64,000 bases of DNA from Paenibacillus sp. YPG26. GTDB taxonomy: Bacteria; Bacillota; Bacilli; Paenibacillales; Paenibacillaceae. The number at the start of each line of letters is the position of its first letter. Within the stretch, counting starts at the first letter, position 1. Below the pieces are notes generated by a model. That model ran no database searches and had not been told where the DNA came from. It saw nothing but the letters and a program-made list of their open reading frames with translations. Location: contig NZ_CP084530.1 in the NCBI RefSeq assembly GCF_023704175.1, positions 1,386,001-1,450,000 on the forward strand. The letters are read 5' to 3'. The position numbers and the translations under genes are program-made. Below are positions 57,319-64,000 of the stretch, in pieces.

Positions 57319-57334
57319 GAGGATCTGAACTACC

Positions 57335-57778
57335 ATGAATCTTAGCGAGCGATTGAACGAAGATATGAAGCAAGCGATGAGGAGTAAAGACAAGTTCAAG
57401 CTCTCCACCATTCGAATGGTTCGTGCAACGATTAAGAATCTTGAAATAGATTTGAAAAGAACTCTGGACGACAACGAAGTGCTTGATATCCTAAGTCGTG
57501 AAATCAAACAGCGCAAAGATGCCCTCCAAGAATTTCAAAAAGCAGGCCGTGATGATCTCGCTGCTCCTTTGGCAGAAGAGATCAAGATAATTGCCGAGTA
57601 TCTTCCCGAGCAACTTTCTGAAGAAGAAATTAAAGTCATTGTACAGCAGACCATCCAGGAAACCGGTGCTTCTTCGAAAGCGGATATCGGGAAAGTAATG
57701 AGCGCGCTTATGCCCAAGGTCAAAGGCCTTGCAGACGGCAAGCTCGTTAATCAGGCAGTTCAACAGCTATTGCAATAA
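57335..57778 (+). CDS. yqeY: YqeY / GatB-tail domain protein
   Basis: 147 residues with the GatB/YqeY domain (LNEDMKQAMRSKDKFKLSTIRMV; YLPEQLSEEEI; SKADIGKVMSALMPKVKG). The family is tied to tRNA-dependent amidation in GatB, but YqeY's own role is unclear. Starts 17 bases after rpsU behind TAGGAGG. Confidence 0.94.
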   Translation: MNLSERLNEDMKQAMRSKDKFKLSTIRMVRATIKNLEIDLKRTLDDNEVLDILSREIKQRKDALQEFQKAGRDDLAAPLAEEIKIIAEYLPEQLSEEEIKVIVQQTIQETGASSKADIGKVMSALMPKVKGLADGKLVNQAVQQLLQ

Positions 57779-57787
57779 CAAGTACGA

Positions 57788-57817
57788 AACACCCTCTAGT
57801 GATAGAGGGTGTTTTTT
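57788..57817 (+). terminator. Terminator of rpsU-yqeY
   Basis: AACACCCTCTA, loop GTGA, TAGAGGGTGTT, then T-run. Confidence 0.95.
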
Positions 57818-57823
57818 CATAAT

Positions 57824-57849
57824 TGAAACGCAGCAAAACATCTTTCGTA
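57824..57849 (+). promoter_or_regulatory. SigW-type promoter of the nfeD-floA-yqfB operon
   Basis: TGAAAC (57824) - 16 bases - CGTA (57846): exact match to the SigW consensus. In B. subtilis yqeZ-yqfA-yqfB is a SigW operon (established knowledge). Confidence 0.88.
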
Positions 57850-57899
57850 GTACATAATAGGATTTGATGTTAATATTTACATAGGGGAGGGATCTTTTG

Positions 57900-59264
57900 G
57901 TGATGCGCAAGCTAAGGCTAGTTATGTTCCCGGCTGTGTTGCTGGTGCTGCTGCTCGTATCCGGCTTCGCACCGGCACTGCTGTCTAGTGTTGAAGCCGC
58001 TTCTGCTCCAGCTAAGATGAAGTCAGGAACGGTCTATGTTATTCCGCTGGATCAGAAGATTGAGTCAGGGCTTGAGAAGTTTCTTGTTCGTGGATTTAAG
58101 GAAGCGAAGGATCAGGGAGCGGCCCTTATTGTCCTCGAAGTGAATACGCCGGGCGGCCGTGTGGATAATGCGGAGAATATCGGGCAGCTGATAGCTGGGA
58201 GCCCGATTCCCACGGTTGCTTTTATCCAGGGCAATGCGGCTTCTGCCGGCAGCTATATCGCTCTGCATGCGGATAAGATTGCCATGCGGCCGGATAGTGC
58301 GATTGGAGCGGCAGCGCTTGTTGACGCTTCAGGGCAGACGGTGGACAGCCCCAAGGAGATCGCTTACTGGAAGAGCAAGATGAGCGCGGCAGCGGATCTT
58401 CAACGCCGGAATCCCAGAATTGCGGAAGGAATGGTCGATTCCTCCATCACGGTGGAGATGCCCGAGATTAACCGGACCAAAGAGAAGGGTCAGATTATCT
58501 CTTTGAGCAGCAGCGAGGCGCTAAAAGTAGGTTATGCCGATACGCTTGCAGACACCACGGAAGAAGTCATTCAGTGGATGGGCTACAGCGGTGAAGATAC
58601 ATTTCGGGTAGAACGGACGCTTGCTGAGAATGTGGCGATATTCCTCACGAACCCATTTGTGATGACGGCTTTGCTTTTTCTGGGCATTGCGGGAGTTGTA
58701 ATTGAGCTGCTTGTGCCCGGCTTTGGAGTGCCAGGAATTCTCGGAGTGGTGGCTTTCGGGCTGTATTTCTTCGGTAACTATATCGCTGGATTTGCTGGAC
58801 TTGAGACAGGTGTATTGTTCGTTATTGGTCTTGTGTTGCTGGCGCTAGAGCTGTTTATACCGAGCTTTGGGATTCTTGGCATACTGGGATCAGCCTGTCT
58901 GATTGCGGGGGTAGTCCGGGCTGCCTATGACACCCAGGACGCATTAACGTCTTTGGGCATTGCTTTTCTGGCTGCGCTAGTGGTGATCGTCATTGTTGTC
59001 TGGATATTTAAGGAACGGGGAATTTGGAACAGGTTCATTCTCCGTGACGAACTAACCAGTGATAAGGGTTATAGCTCCATACGGGAGCGGATAGATCTGC
59101 TGGGTCTTGAAGGAACCAGCCTTACTCCACTTCGTCCTGCAGGGACCGCTGTTATCGGAGGCGAGCGCATTGACGTTGTAACGGAGGGCGGGTTCATTAA
59201 AGCAGACATGCCGCTTAAAGTAATTAAGGTTGAAGGAACCCGGGTAGTGGTTGCAGAAATCTGA
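57900..59264 (+). CDS. NfeD1/YqeZ membrane serine protease-like protein
   Basis: About 454 residues. Signal peptide (about 1-34), a ClpP-class serine protease domain (EVNTPGGRVDNAE and GNAASAGSYIAL with the likely nucleophile Ser), four or five TM helices (about 245-375) and a C-terminal NfeD OB-fold. It partners with flotillin in the SigW operon. TTG, GTG and ATG starts lie side by side (57897, 57900, 57903); GTG is best spaced from GGGGAGGG. Confidence 0.9.
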   Translation: MMRKLRLVMFPAVLLVLLLVSGFAPALLSSVEAASAPAKMKSGTVYVIPLDQKIESGLEKFLVRGFKEAKDQGAALIVLEVNTPGGRVDNAENIGQLIAGSPIPTVAFIQGNAASAGSYIALHADKIAMRPDSAIGAAALVDASGQTVDSPKEIAYWKSKMSAAADLQRRNPRIAEGMVDSSITVEMPEINRTKEKGQIISLSSSEALKVGYADTLADTTEEVIQWMGYSGEDTFRVERTLAENVAIFLTNPFVMTALLFLGIAGVVIELLVPGFGVPGILGVVAFGLYFFGNYIAGFAGLETGVLFVIGLVLLALELFIPSFGILGILGSACLIAGVVRAAYDTQDALTSLGIAFLAALVVIVIVVWIFKERGIWNRFILRDELTSDKGYSSIRERIDLLGLEGTSLTPLRPAGTAVIGGERIDVVTEGGFIKADMPLKVIKVEGTRVVVAEI

Positions 59265-59339
59265 TACATGAGGAATATGGAATGAGCTCTGCTCATCCTT
59301 ATAACTATAAATTATAGACATTAGGAGCTGATACGCTGT

Positions 59340-60338
59340 ATGTTGGATTCATCATTTATTGGAATACTGCTCATTGTGGTTGTCGCCATTATTGTACTGA
59401 GCATTTTCCTGAGCTTCTTCCCGGTAATGCTGTGGATTTCCGCCCTTGCCTCCGGAGTTCGGATCAGTATATTGACTCTGGTTGCCATGAGACTTCGCCG
59501 GGTTACGCCGGCCCGAATTGTTAATCCGCTCATAAAGGCTCATAAGGCGGGTCTGGGTCTCACCATTAACCAGCTCGAAAGCCATTATTTGGCCGGGGGT
59601 AATGTGGACCGGGTGGTTAATGCCTTGATTGCGGCTCAGCGTGCAAATATTCCTCTCGAGTTCGAACGGGCGGCTGCGATAGATCTGGCGGGCCGTGATG
59701 TGCTTCAAGCGGTTCAGATGAGCGTTAATCCGAGAGTCATCGAGACTCCGGTAGTAGCGGCAGTGGCAAAGGACGGGATTGAGGTTAAGGTTAAAGCGCG
59801 GGTTACGGTACGTGCGAACATTGACCGTCTCGTCGGCGGTGCCGGGGAAGAGACCATTATTGCCCGTGTTGGTGAGGGTATTGTAACTACGGTAGGTTCA
59901 AGTAACTCCCACAAAGATGTGCTTGAGAATCCCGATTTAATTTCCCGTACTGTTCTTAATAAAGGACTTGATGCAGGAACCGCATTTGAGATTCTCTCGA
60001 TTGATATTGCGGACGTGGATGTAGGTAAAAATATCGGCGCGTTCCTGCAGACAGAACAGGCAGAAGCTGATAAGCGGATTGCCCAGGCCAAGGCTGAGGA
60101 ACGCAGAGCCATGGCAGTAGCCCAAGAGCAAGAGATGAAGGCCCGCGTAGTCGAGATGCGTGCCCGCGTAGTAGAGTCGGAATCTGCGGTTCCTCTAGCT
60201 ATGGCTGAAGCTCTAAAGGCTGGCCAGATTGGTGTGCTAGACTACATGAATCTTAAGAATATTGAAGCCGATACCAATATGCGTAGCACGATTGGTAAGC
60301 CAGGTGACGCATCTTCTACAACCAAGGATGACGAATAG
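59340..60338 (+). CDS. floA: Flotillin-like protein FloA
   Basis: 332 residues. N-terminal membrane hairpin (about 6-28), SPFH domain, and a C-terminal Ala/Glu coiled coil ([20 protein letters not shown]). Scaffolds membrane microdomains. ATG 59340 follows TTAGGAG. Confidence 0.96.
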   Translation: MLDSSFIGILLIVVVAIIVLSIFLSFFPVMLWISALASGVRISILTLVAMRLRRVTPARIVNPLIKAHKAGLGLTINQLESHYLAGGNVDRVVNALIAAQRANIPLEFERAAAIDLAGRDVLQAVQMSVNPRVIETPVVAAVAKDGIEVKVKARVTVRANIDRLVGGAGEETIIARVGEGIVTTVGSSNSHKDVLENPDLISRTVLNKGLDAGTAFEILSIDIADVDVGKNIGAFLQTEQAEADKRIAQAKAEERRAMAVAQEQEMKARVVEMRARVVESESAVPLAMAEALKAGQIGVLDYMNLKNIEADTNMRSTIGKPGDASSTTKDDE

Positions 60339-60350
60339 GCGGTGTTCTAG

Positions 60351-60929
60351 ATGAGGGATCTGCTGGAATGGGTGCAGAGCCATCTGTATCTGGTTATCGT
60401 TATCGGATTTGCGGTCTTGTCTATGCTGGGTAAGAAGGGCAAGTCCTCAGGACGCGGTTCTAACCGGATGCCAACCTTCGGGGAAGATCCAGGCAATCAA
60501 CCCAAGCCTGTTCGTCAGCCCAATCAGACAAGGCCCGGCACTCTTCAGAGCGCCGGACAGGGCGAACAGCGGGGCCTTGGGTCAGATCAGAGAATGGAAG
60601 ATTGGGGAAGAAATATTCTCCCGGGGTCTGCTACGAGCAGCTGGGCGGAGCATGAGGAGAATTCTATCGGTCCCAAATCTGCGGCCATTGAGGAGGGACG
60701 GGAGGCTGCTGAGATCATCAGTCTGCAGCGTAAGCTTGAACAGCTTGAACACACCAACCGTTCCCTTGTCCGTGAATTGAAGCGTAAGAATGCACCTGGA
60801 CCTGAGGCCACTCGGCCTGCCGGTGAAGGTGCCCCTGCTTTGAATACAAGTCAGCTGGCAGACGGGATTGTCTGGGCCGAGATTCTGGGCAAGCCGCGTG
60901 CGAGACGTCCGTATACGTATAAAAGATAA
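60351..60929 (+). CDS. YqfB-position membrane protein of unknown function
   Basis: 192 residues with an N-terminal TM helix (about 12-27), a Pro/Gly/Gln-rich linker, and a short coiled coil (about 125-147). It ends with GIVWAEILGKPRARRPY, a conserved-looking tail. It sits in the position of yqfB after floA; homology cannot be judged by eye. A weak AGGCGGTG lies upstream of ATG 60351. Confidence 0.7.
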   Translation: MRDLLEWVQSHLYLVIVIGFAVLSMLGKKGKSSGRGSNRMPTFGEDPGNQPKPVRQPNQTRPGTLQSAGQGEQRGLGSDQRMEDWGRNILPGSATSSWAEHEENSIGPKSAAIEEGREAAEIISLQRKLEQLEHTNRSLVRELKRKNAPGPEATRPAGEGAPALNTSQLADGIVWAEILGKPRARRPYTYKR

Positions 60930-60934
60930 GTTTT

Positions 60935-60966
60935 GAGGGCTGTATCCATATGGATCAGCCCTTTTT
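60935..60966 (+). terminator. Terminator after yqfB-like gene
   Basis: AGGGCTG..ATCC pairs with GGAT..CAGCCCT, then TTTTT. It separates the SigW operon from the sporulation genes. Confidence 0.88.
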
Positions 60967-61023
60967 CTTGTCTACACCACTTGAGCTGTCCAATTTCAAT
61001 TCTGTAAAAAAGATTCCTGAGCC

Positions 61024-61052
61024 TCATAAATCAGCATCCTCCCGCATAATTT
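61024..61052 (+). promoter_or_regulatory. Candidate SigE promoter of yqfCD
   Basis: TCATAAA (61024) - 14 bases - CATAATTT (61045). The SigE pattern is TCATATT-N13/14-CATACAAT. yqfC and yqfD are mother-cell genes in B. subtilis. Confidence 0.6.
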
Positions 61053-61077
61053 GTACAGTATGGAAGGAGGACTGCCG

Positions 61078-61371
61078 ATGAGCCGTTTCACCCGCAAACT
61101 ACGTAAATGGTCGGTCGATATCCTGGACCTCCCTCAGGATCTTGTCATGGATCTGCCGAGGCTCACGATGGTTGGCAGCAAGCAGTTATTGATTGAGAAC
61201 CATCGCGGTGTCCTGCATTTTGCTCCAAATAACTTGAGATTAGCACTTCCGGAGGGCTTTCTGTCCGTAGAGGGAAGCCACCTAGTCATAAAAGCGATTA
61301 TGCCAGAAGAAGTATTAATAGAAGGCGATATCGCTGCAATCCAGTACTTTGGAACGGGGGAGAAACGATGA
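61078..61371 (+). CDS. yqfC: Sporulation protein YqfC
   Basis: 97 residues of the YqfC/YabP family: DILDLPQDLVMDLPRLTMVG. SigE-dependent in Bacillus; role poorly known. ATG 61078 follows GGAAGGAGG; an open frame to 61051 is not used. Overlaps yqfD by ATGA. Confidence 0.93.
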   Translation: MSRFTRKLRKWSVDILDLPQDLVMDLPRLTMVGSKQLLIENHRGVLHFAPNNLRLALPEGFLSVEGSHLVIKAIMPEEVLIEGDIAAIQYFGTGEKR

Positions 61372-62549
61372 AGACACCGGGATTAACCAAATTACGCGGT
61401 TCGGTAAAGGTGACTATTCGTGGTGGGCATATTGAAGCCTTTGTGAATGAACTGGCCAGGGAACGAATCGAGGTATGGAACCTCAAATCATTGGGTCCTA
61501 ACCGGCTCGAGATGGAGGTGGTTATCTCTGATTATTACCGGCTTCGTCCGCTCCTCAAGAAGACAAGCTGCCGGGTTCATGTGGACCGGAGAGAGGGTCT
61601 GCCTTTTTTTTGGAACCGGGTATTCAGACGAAAATGGTTTATCGCGGGGTTTGTTCTCTTTTTTCTGATGATCTTTGGCTTCTCTTCGCTGGTATGGAAT
61701 GTGGAGGTGAAGGGCAATGTGAGAATACCCACCGAGGATATATTGCTTGCCGCCAAAGAGGAGGGCATTTACCCGTTTCAGTGGATCTTTCGTCTGCCAG
61801 ATCAGGACAAGCTCTCCAAGGATCTGACAAGAAAACTCAGCGGAACCTCATGGGTCGGTGTTTCAAAGACAGGGACCAAGGTTACGATTGAGGTGGTAGA
61901 GGCTGCTCAGCCCAAGAATGCGGAGCTGCTCAGCCCCAGGCATCTTGTCAGCAAGACGGATGCGGTAGTGACGCATATTTTTGCCGAACGGGGACAGCCA
62001 GAGGTATCGAAGAATGACCGAGTAACGAAGGGAGCTACGTTAATCTCGGGAATTCAGGGCGAGCAAGCTGTCGTGGCTAAAGGAAATGTGAGGGGTCTTG
62101 TCTGGCATGAATATGACATTGAGGCACCACTTGTCCGCAAGCAGAAGGTCTATACGGGAGAGAAGAAAGAGCGAGGCTATCTGTATTTCGGCGGTACGGC
62201 AATTCAGATCTGGGGCTATGGCAAGGATGGGTATGAACAATCGCAGACGCTAACCCAGCTGGATCCGTTAACATGGAGACAGTGGAAGCTCCCGATAGGC
62301 TGGATGTCCGAGGACGTGCTGGAGGTCACGGAGCTTGAGACCAAGCAGTCCGTAGAACAGACTGCGACTCGTGGACTTGAGAGAGCGAAGCTCGATATCT
62401 TGGCGAAGAATGGAGCGGACGCTCAAATTGTGCAGCAAAAAATTTTGCATGAGAAGACAGACAATGGTAAAGTTTATATGAAAGTGCTTTTTGAAGTGGA
62501 ACAGAATATAGCGGAAGAACTTCCGATAGTTCACGATCAAGGAGAATGA
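61368..62549 (+). CDS. yqfD: Sporulation protein YqfD
   Basis: 393 residues, single TM helix near 90-110 (FIAGFVLFFLMIFGFSSLVW, part), N-terminal and large outer domain. Member of the YqfD family; needed for sporulation in some species. ATG overlaps the yqfC stop. Confidence 0.93.
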   Translation: MKTPGLTKLRGSVKVTIRGGHIEAFVNELARERIEVWNLKSLGPNRLEMEVVISDYYRLRPLLKKTSCRVHVDRREGLPFFWNRVFRRKWFIAGFVLFFLMIFGFSSLVWNVEVKGNVRIPTEDILLAAKEEGIYPFQWIFRLPDQDKLSKDLTRKLSGTSWVGVSKTGTKVTIEVVEAAQPKNAELLSPRHLVSKTDAVVTHIFAERGQPEVSKNDRVTKGATLISGIQGEQAVVAKGNVRGLVWHEYDIEAPLVRKQKVYTGEKKERGYLYFGGTAIQIWGYGKDGYEQSQTLTQLDPLTWRQWKLPIGWMSEDVLEVTELETKQSVEQTATRGLERAKLDILAKNGADAQIVQQKILHEKTDNGKVYMKVLFEVEQNIAEELPIVHDQGE

Positions 62550-62555
62550 GGCTAC

Positions 62556-63527
62556 TTGTCAGAGCAAACTGTAAGCATCAAGATACCGCTGCAAAGTGCA
62601 GCAGAGGGACTGTCTTTATTCGGCCCTCAAGACACCTTCCTTAAGCTGGTTGAAGAGAAAGTGGCAGTACAAGTGGTTTCGCGGGAATCGGAGATTACGA
62701 TTCGCGGAGAGAGAAGAAGTGTTGATGTGGTGCAGCAGCTGTTCGAGGTTCTACTGCAGCTCATTCGCAATGGATACGTACTCACCGAACGTGATGTGCT
62801 GTATGCAATAGACCTTGCTCTTGATTTACGCGCTGACCAATTGCTTGATTTATATAAAGGTGAGGTTGCGATAACTTATAGAGGCAAGCCGATCCGTGTG
62901 AAGACAATCGGGCAGAAGCACTATGTTACAACTATTAAGAAAAGAGACATTGTCTTCGGAGTAGGTCCTGCGGGTACCGGCAAAACTTATTTGGCCGTTG
63001 TTCTTGCCATCACAGCGCTGAAGGAAGGATCGGTCAAGCGGATCGTACTTACCAGACCTGCTGTAGAGGCCGGCGAAAGCCTAGGCTTCCTTCCGGGTGA
63101 TCTGCAGGAGAAGGTAGATCCGTATCTTCGTCCGTTGTATGATGCACTTTATGACGTAATGGGACCTGAACAGACCGCCAAGGCCTTGGAGAGAGGGTTA
63201 ATTGAGATTGCCCCTCTGGCTTACATGCGCGGGAGAACCCTTGATGATGCTTTCGTTATCCTGGATGAAGCCCAGAATACGACGCCGGAGCAAATGAAAA
63301 TGTTCCTTACACGTCTCGGCTTTGGCTCAAAAATGGTGATTACGGGGGACGTAACCCAGATTGATTTGCCTAGAGGCAAGAAGTCGGGGTTGGTGGAAGC
63401 CAAGTCCATCCTTAAGAACATTGATGAGATCGGCTTCGTCTATTTCGACGAATCGGACGTTGTGCGTCACTCACTTGTTCAAAAAATTATTATCGCTTAC
63501 GACCAGGCTGCAGAGAATCAGGACTAG
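62556..63527 (+). CDS. phoH: PhoH family ATPase
   Basis: 323 residues. Walker A GPAGTGKTYLA and Walker B FVILDEAQN. PhoH proteins are P-loop ATPases with proposed RNA roles. Start is TTG 62556, 10 bases after AAGGAGA. Followed by pgpH in the usual order. Confidence 0.95.
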   Translation: MSEQTVSIKIPLQSAAEGLSLFGPQDTFLKLVEEKVAVQVVSRESEITIRGERRSVDVVQQLFEVLLQLIRNGYVLTERDVLYAIDLALDLRADQLLDLYKGEVAITYRGKPIRVKTIGQKHYVTTIKKRDIVFGVGPAGTGKTYLAVVLAITALKEGSVKRIVLTRPAVEAGESLGFLPGDLQEKVDPYLRPLYDALYDVMGPEQTAKALERGLIEIAPLAYMRGRTLDDAFVILDEAQNTTPEQMKMFLTRLGFGSKMVITGDVTQIDLPRGKKSGLVEAKSILKNIDEIGFVYFDESDVVRHSLVQKIIIAYDQAAENQD

Positions 63528-63611
63528 CAGCACAAGGGGAGCAACCGTCAATCTAAAGAGAGAAATCCCACAAATAATCAGGTACTTTCAGAAGATAGAG
63601 AGGGTTGTTCA

Positions 63612-64000
63612 ATGACCTCGAAAGAAACGTCGAAAAGCAGTACATTTCAATCCAAAACGGCAGGATGGAAACATAGCGTCCCTGTACGCTATGTTCTGTT
63701 CTTGCTGTTTGTTGTTTTATTTTATGTCAGTCTTGCTCCTAAGCTGTTGCCAGAACGCTACAATATTGTAATTGGGCAGCCAAGTGACAAGGAAATTCTG
63801 GCACCTGTCCAGATTCCTAATAACAAAGCAACGCTCAAGGCACAGGAGCAGGCAGCCGAGAAACAGAAGGATATTTACAAGATCGTATCGCTTCGTAATG
63901 AAGTGCTTGCCGCCCAGCTTCTTGACCGGATTCTGCGCTTGAACCAGGATGATCAGGTCTCAAGAGAGGACAAGATCTCGATCTATCGTCAGGAGCTGCC
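63612..64000 (+). CDS. pgpH: 7TMR-HD phosphohydrolase PgpH (3' end outside window)
   Basis: The window holds the first 129 codons. ATG 63612 follows GAGAGGG. A TM helix near residues 26-45 leads to an extracellular domain starting ERYNIVIGQPSDKEILAPV, the start of the YqfF/PgpH family, cyclic-di-AMP phosphodiesterases. The HD domain is beyond the edge. Confidence 0.88.
   Translation, partial: MTSKETSKSSTFQSKTAGWKHSVPVRYVLFLLFVVLFYVSLAPKLLPERYNIVIGQPSDKEILAPVQIPNNKATLKAQEQAAEKQKDIYKIVSLRNEVLAAQLLDRILRLNQDDQVSREDKISIYRQEL

Overview
The window reads as a core, housekeeping stretch of the chromosome of an endospore-forming, low-to-mid GC Firmicute, most likely Paenibacillus or a close relative. 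This is inferred from gene content and order: spore genes (gpr, spoIIP, yqfC, yqfD), the competence cluster comER/comEABC, the CIRCE-controlled hrcA-grpE-dnaK-dnaJ operon, a T-box in front of leuS, and strong AGGAGG ribosome binding sites with frequent TTG/GTG starts. Much of the order matches the Bacillus subtilis yqeG-to-yqfF region (yqeG-yqeH-aroE-yhbY-nadD-yqeK-rsfS-yqeM ... comE ... holA-rpsT-gpr-spoIIP-lepA-hemW-hrcA ... mtaB ... rpsU-yqeY-nfeD-floA-yqfB-yqfC-yqfD-phoH-pgpH). Other blocks sit inside it: leuS, an ECF sigma/anti-sigma pair, and addBA-sbcDC-hit. I see no prophage, insertion sequence, CRISPR array, tRNA or rRNA.

Layout. 1-2.9 kb: DUF58 protein (cut by the window edge) and a TgpA-like transglutaminase. 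3.0-9.2 kb: a dense co-directional run (yqeG to a SAM methyltransferase) for ribosome maturation, shikimate and NAD synthesis. 9.2-9.6 kb: a reverse ArsR-type regulator with an apparently leaderless promoter. 9.7-12.6 kb: T-box and leuS. 12.6-17.4 kb: comER (reverse) and comEA-comEB-comEC. 17.5-19.3 kb: ECF sigma and zinc anti-sigma factor with a candidate autoregulatory promoter. 19.6-24.3 kb: holA, rpsT (reverse), gpr, spoIIP and a DUF3679-like protein. 24.4-28.4 kb: lepA, a structured non-coding stretch, hemW, a GNAT enzyme. 28.7-30.2 kb: secreted trypsin-like protease with a stalk domain. 30.3-35.3 kb: heat-shock operon. 35.4-36.9 kb: small poorly known genes, two of them behind an ECF-type promoter. 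37.0-44.1 kb: prmA, site-2 protease, rsmE, mtaB, NUDIX, Na/Pi transporter (reverse), RlmI-type methyltransferase. 44.3-57.0 kb: addB-addA-sbcD-sbcC recombination/repair block and a HIT protein. 57.1-64.0 kb: rpsU-yqeY, the SigW-type nfeD-floA-yqfB operon, yqfC-yqfD-phoH and the start of pgpH.

The genes group into translation and ribosome assembly, DNA uptake and double-strand-break repair, protein folding, sporulation, and envelope stress. Three separate ECF-type promoters point to envelope-stress control in this neighbourhood. I did not find a clearly new multi-gene system. The observations most worth following are a two-state hairpin element between lepA and hemW, a probable CTG start on the Na/Pi transporter, the leaderless ArsR gene, the ECF promoters, and repeat-bearing or GC-shifted segments inside comEA, the DUF3679-like gene and sbcC.
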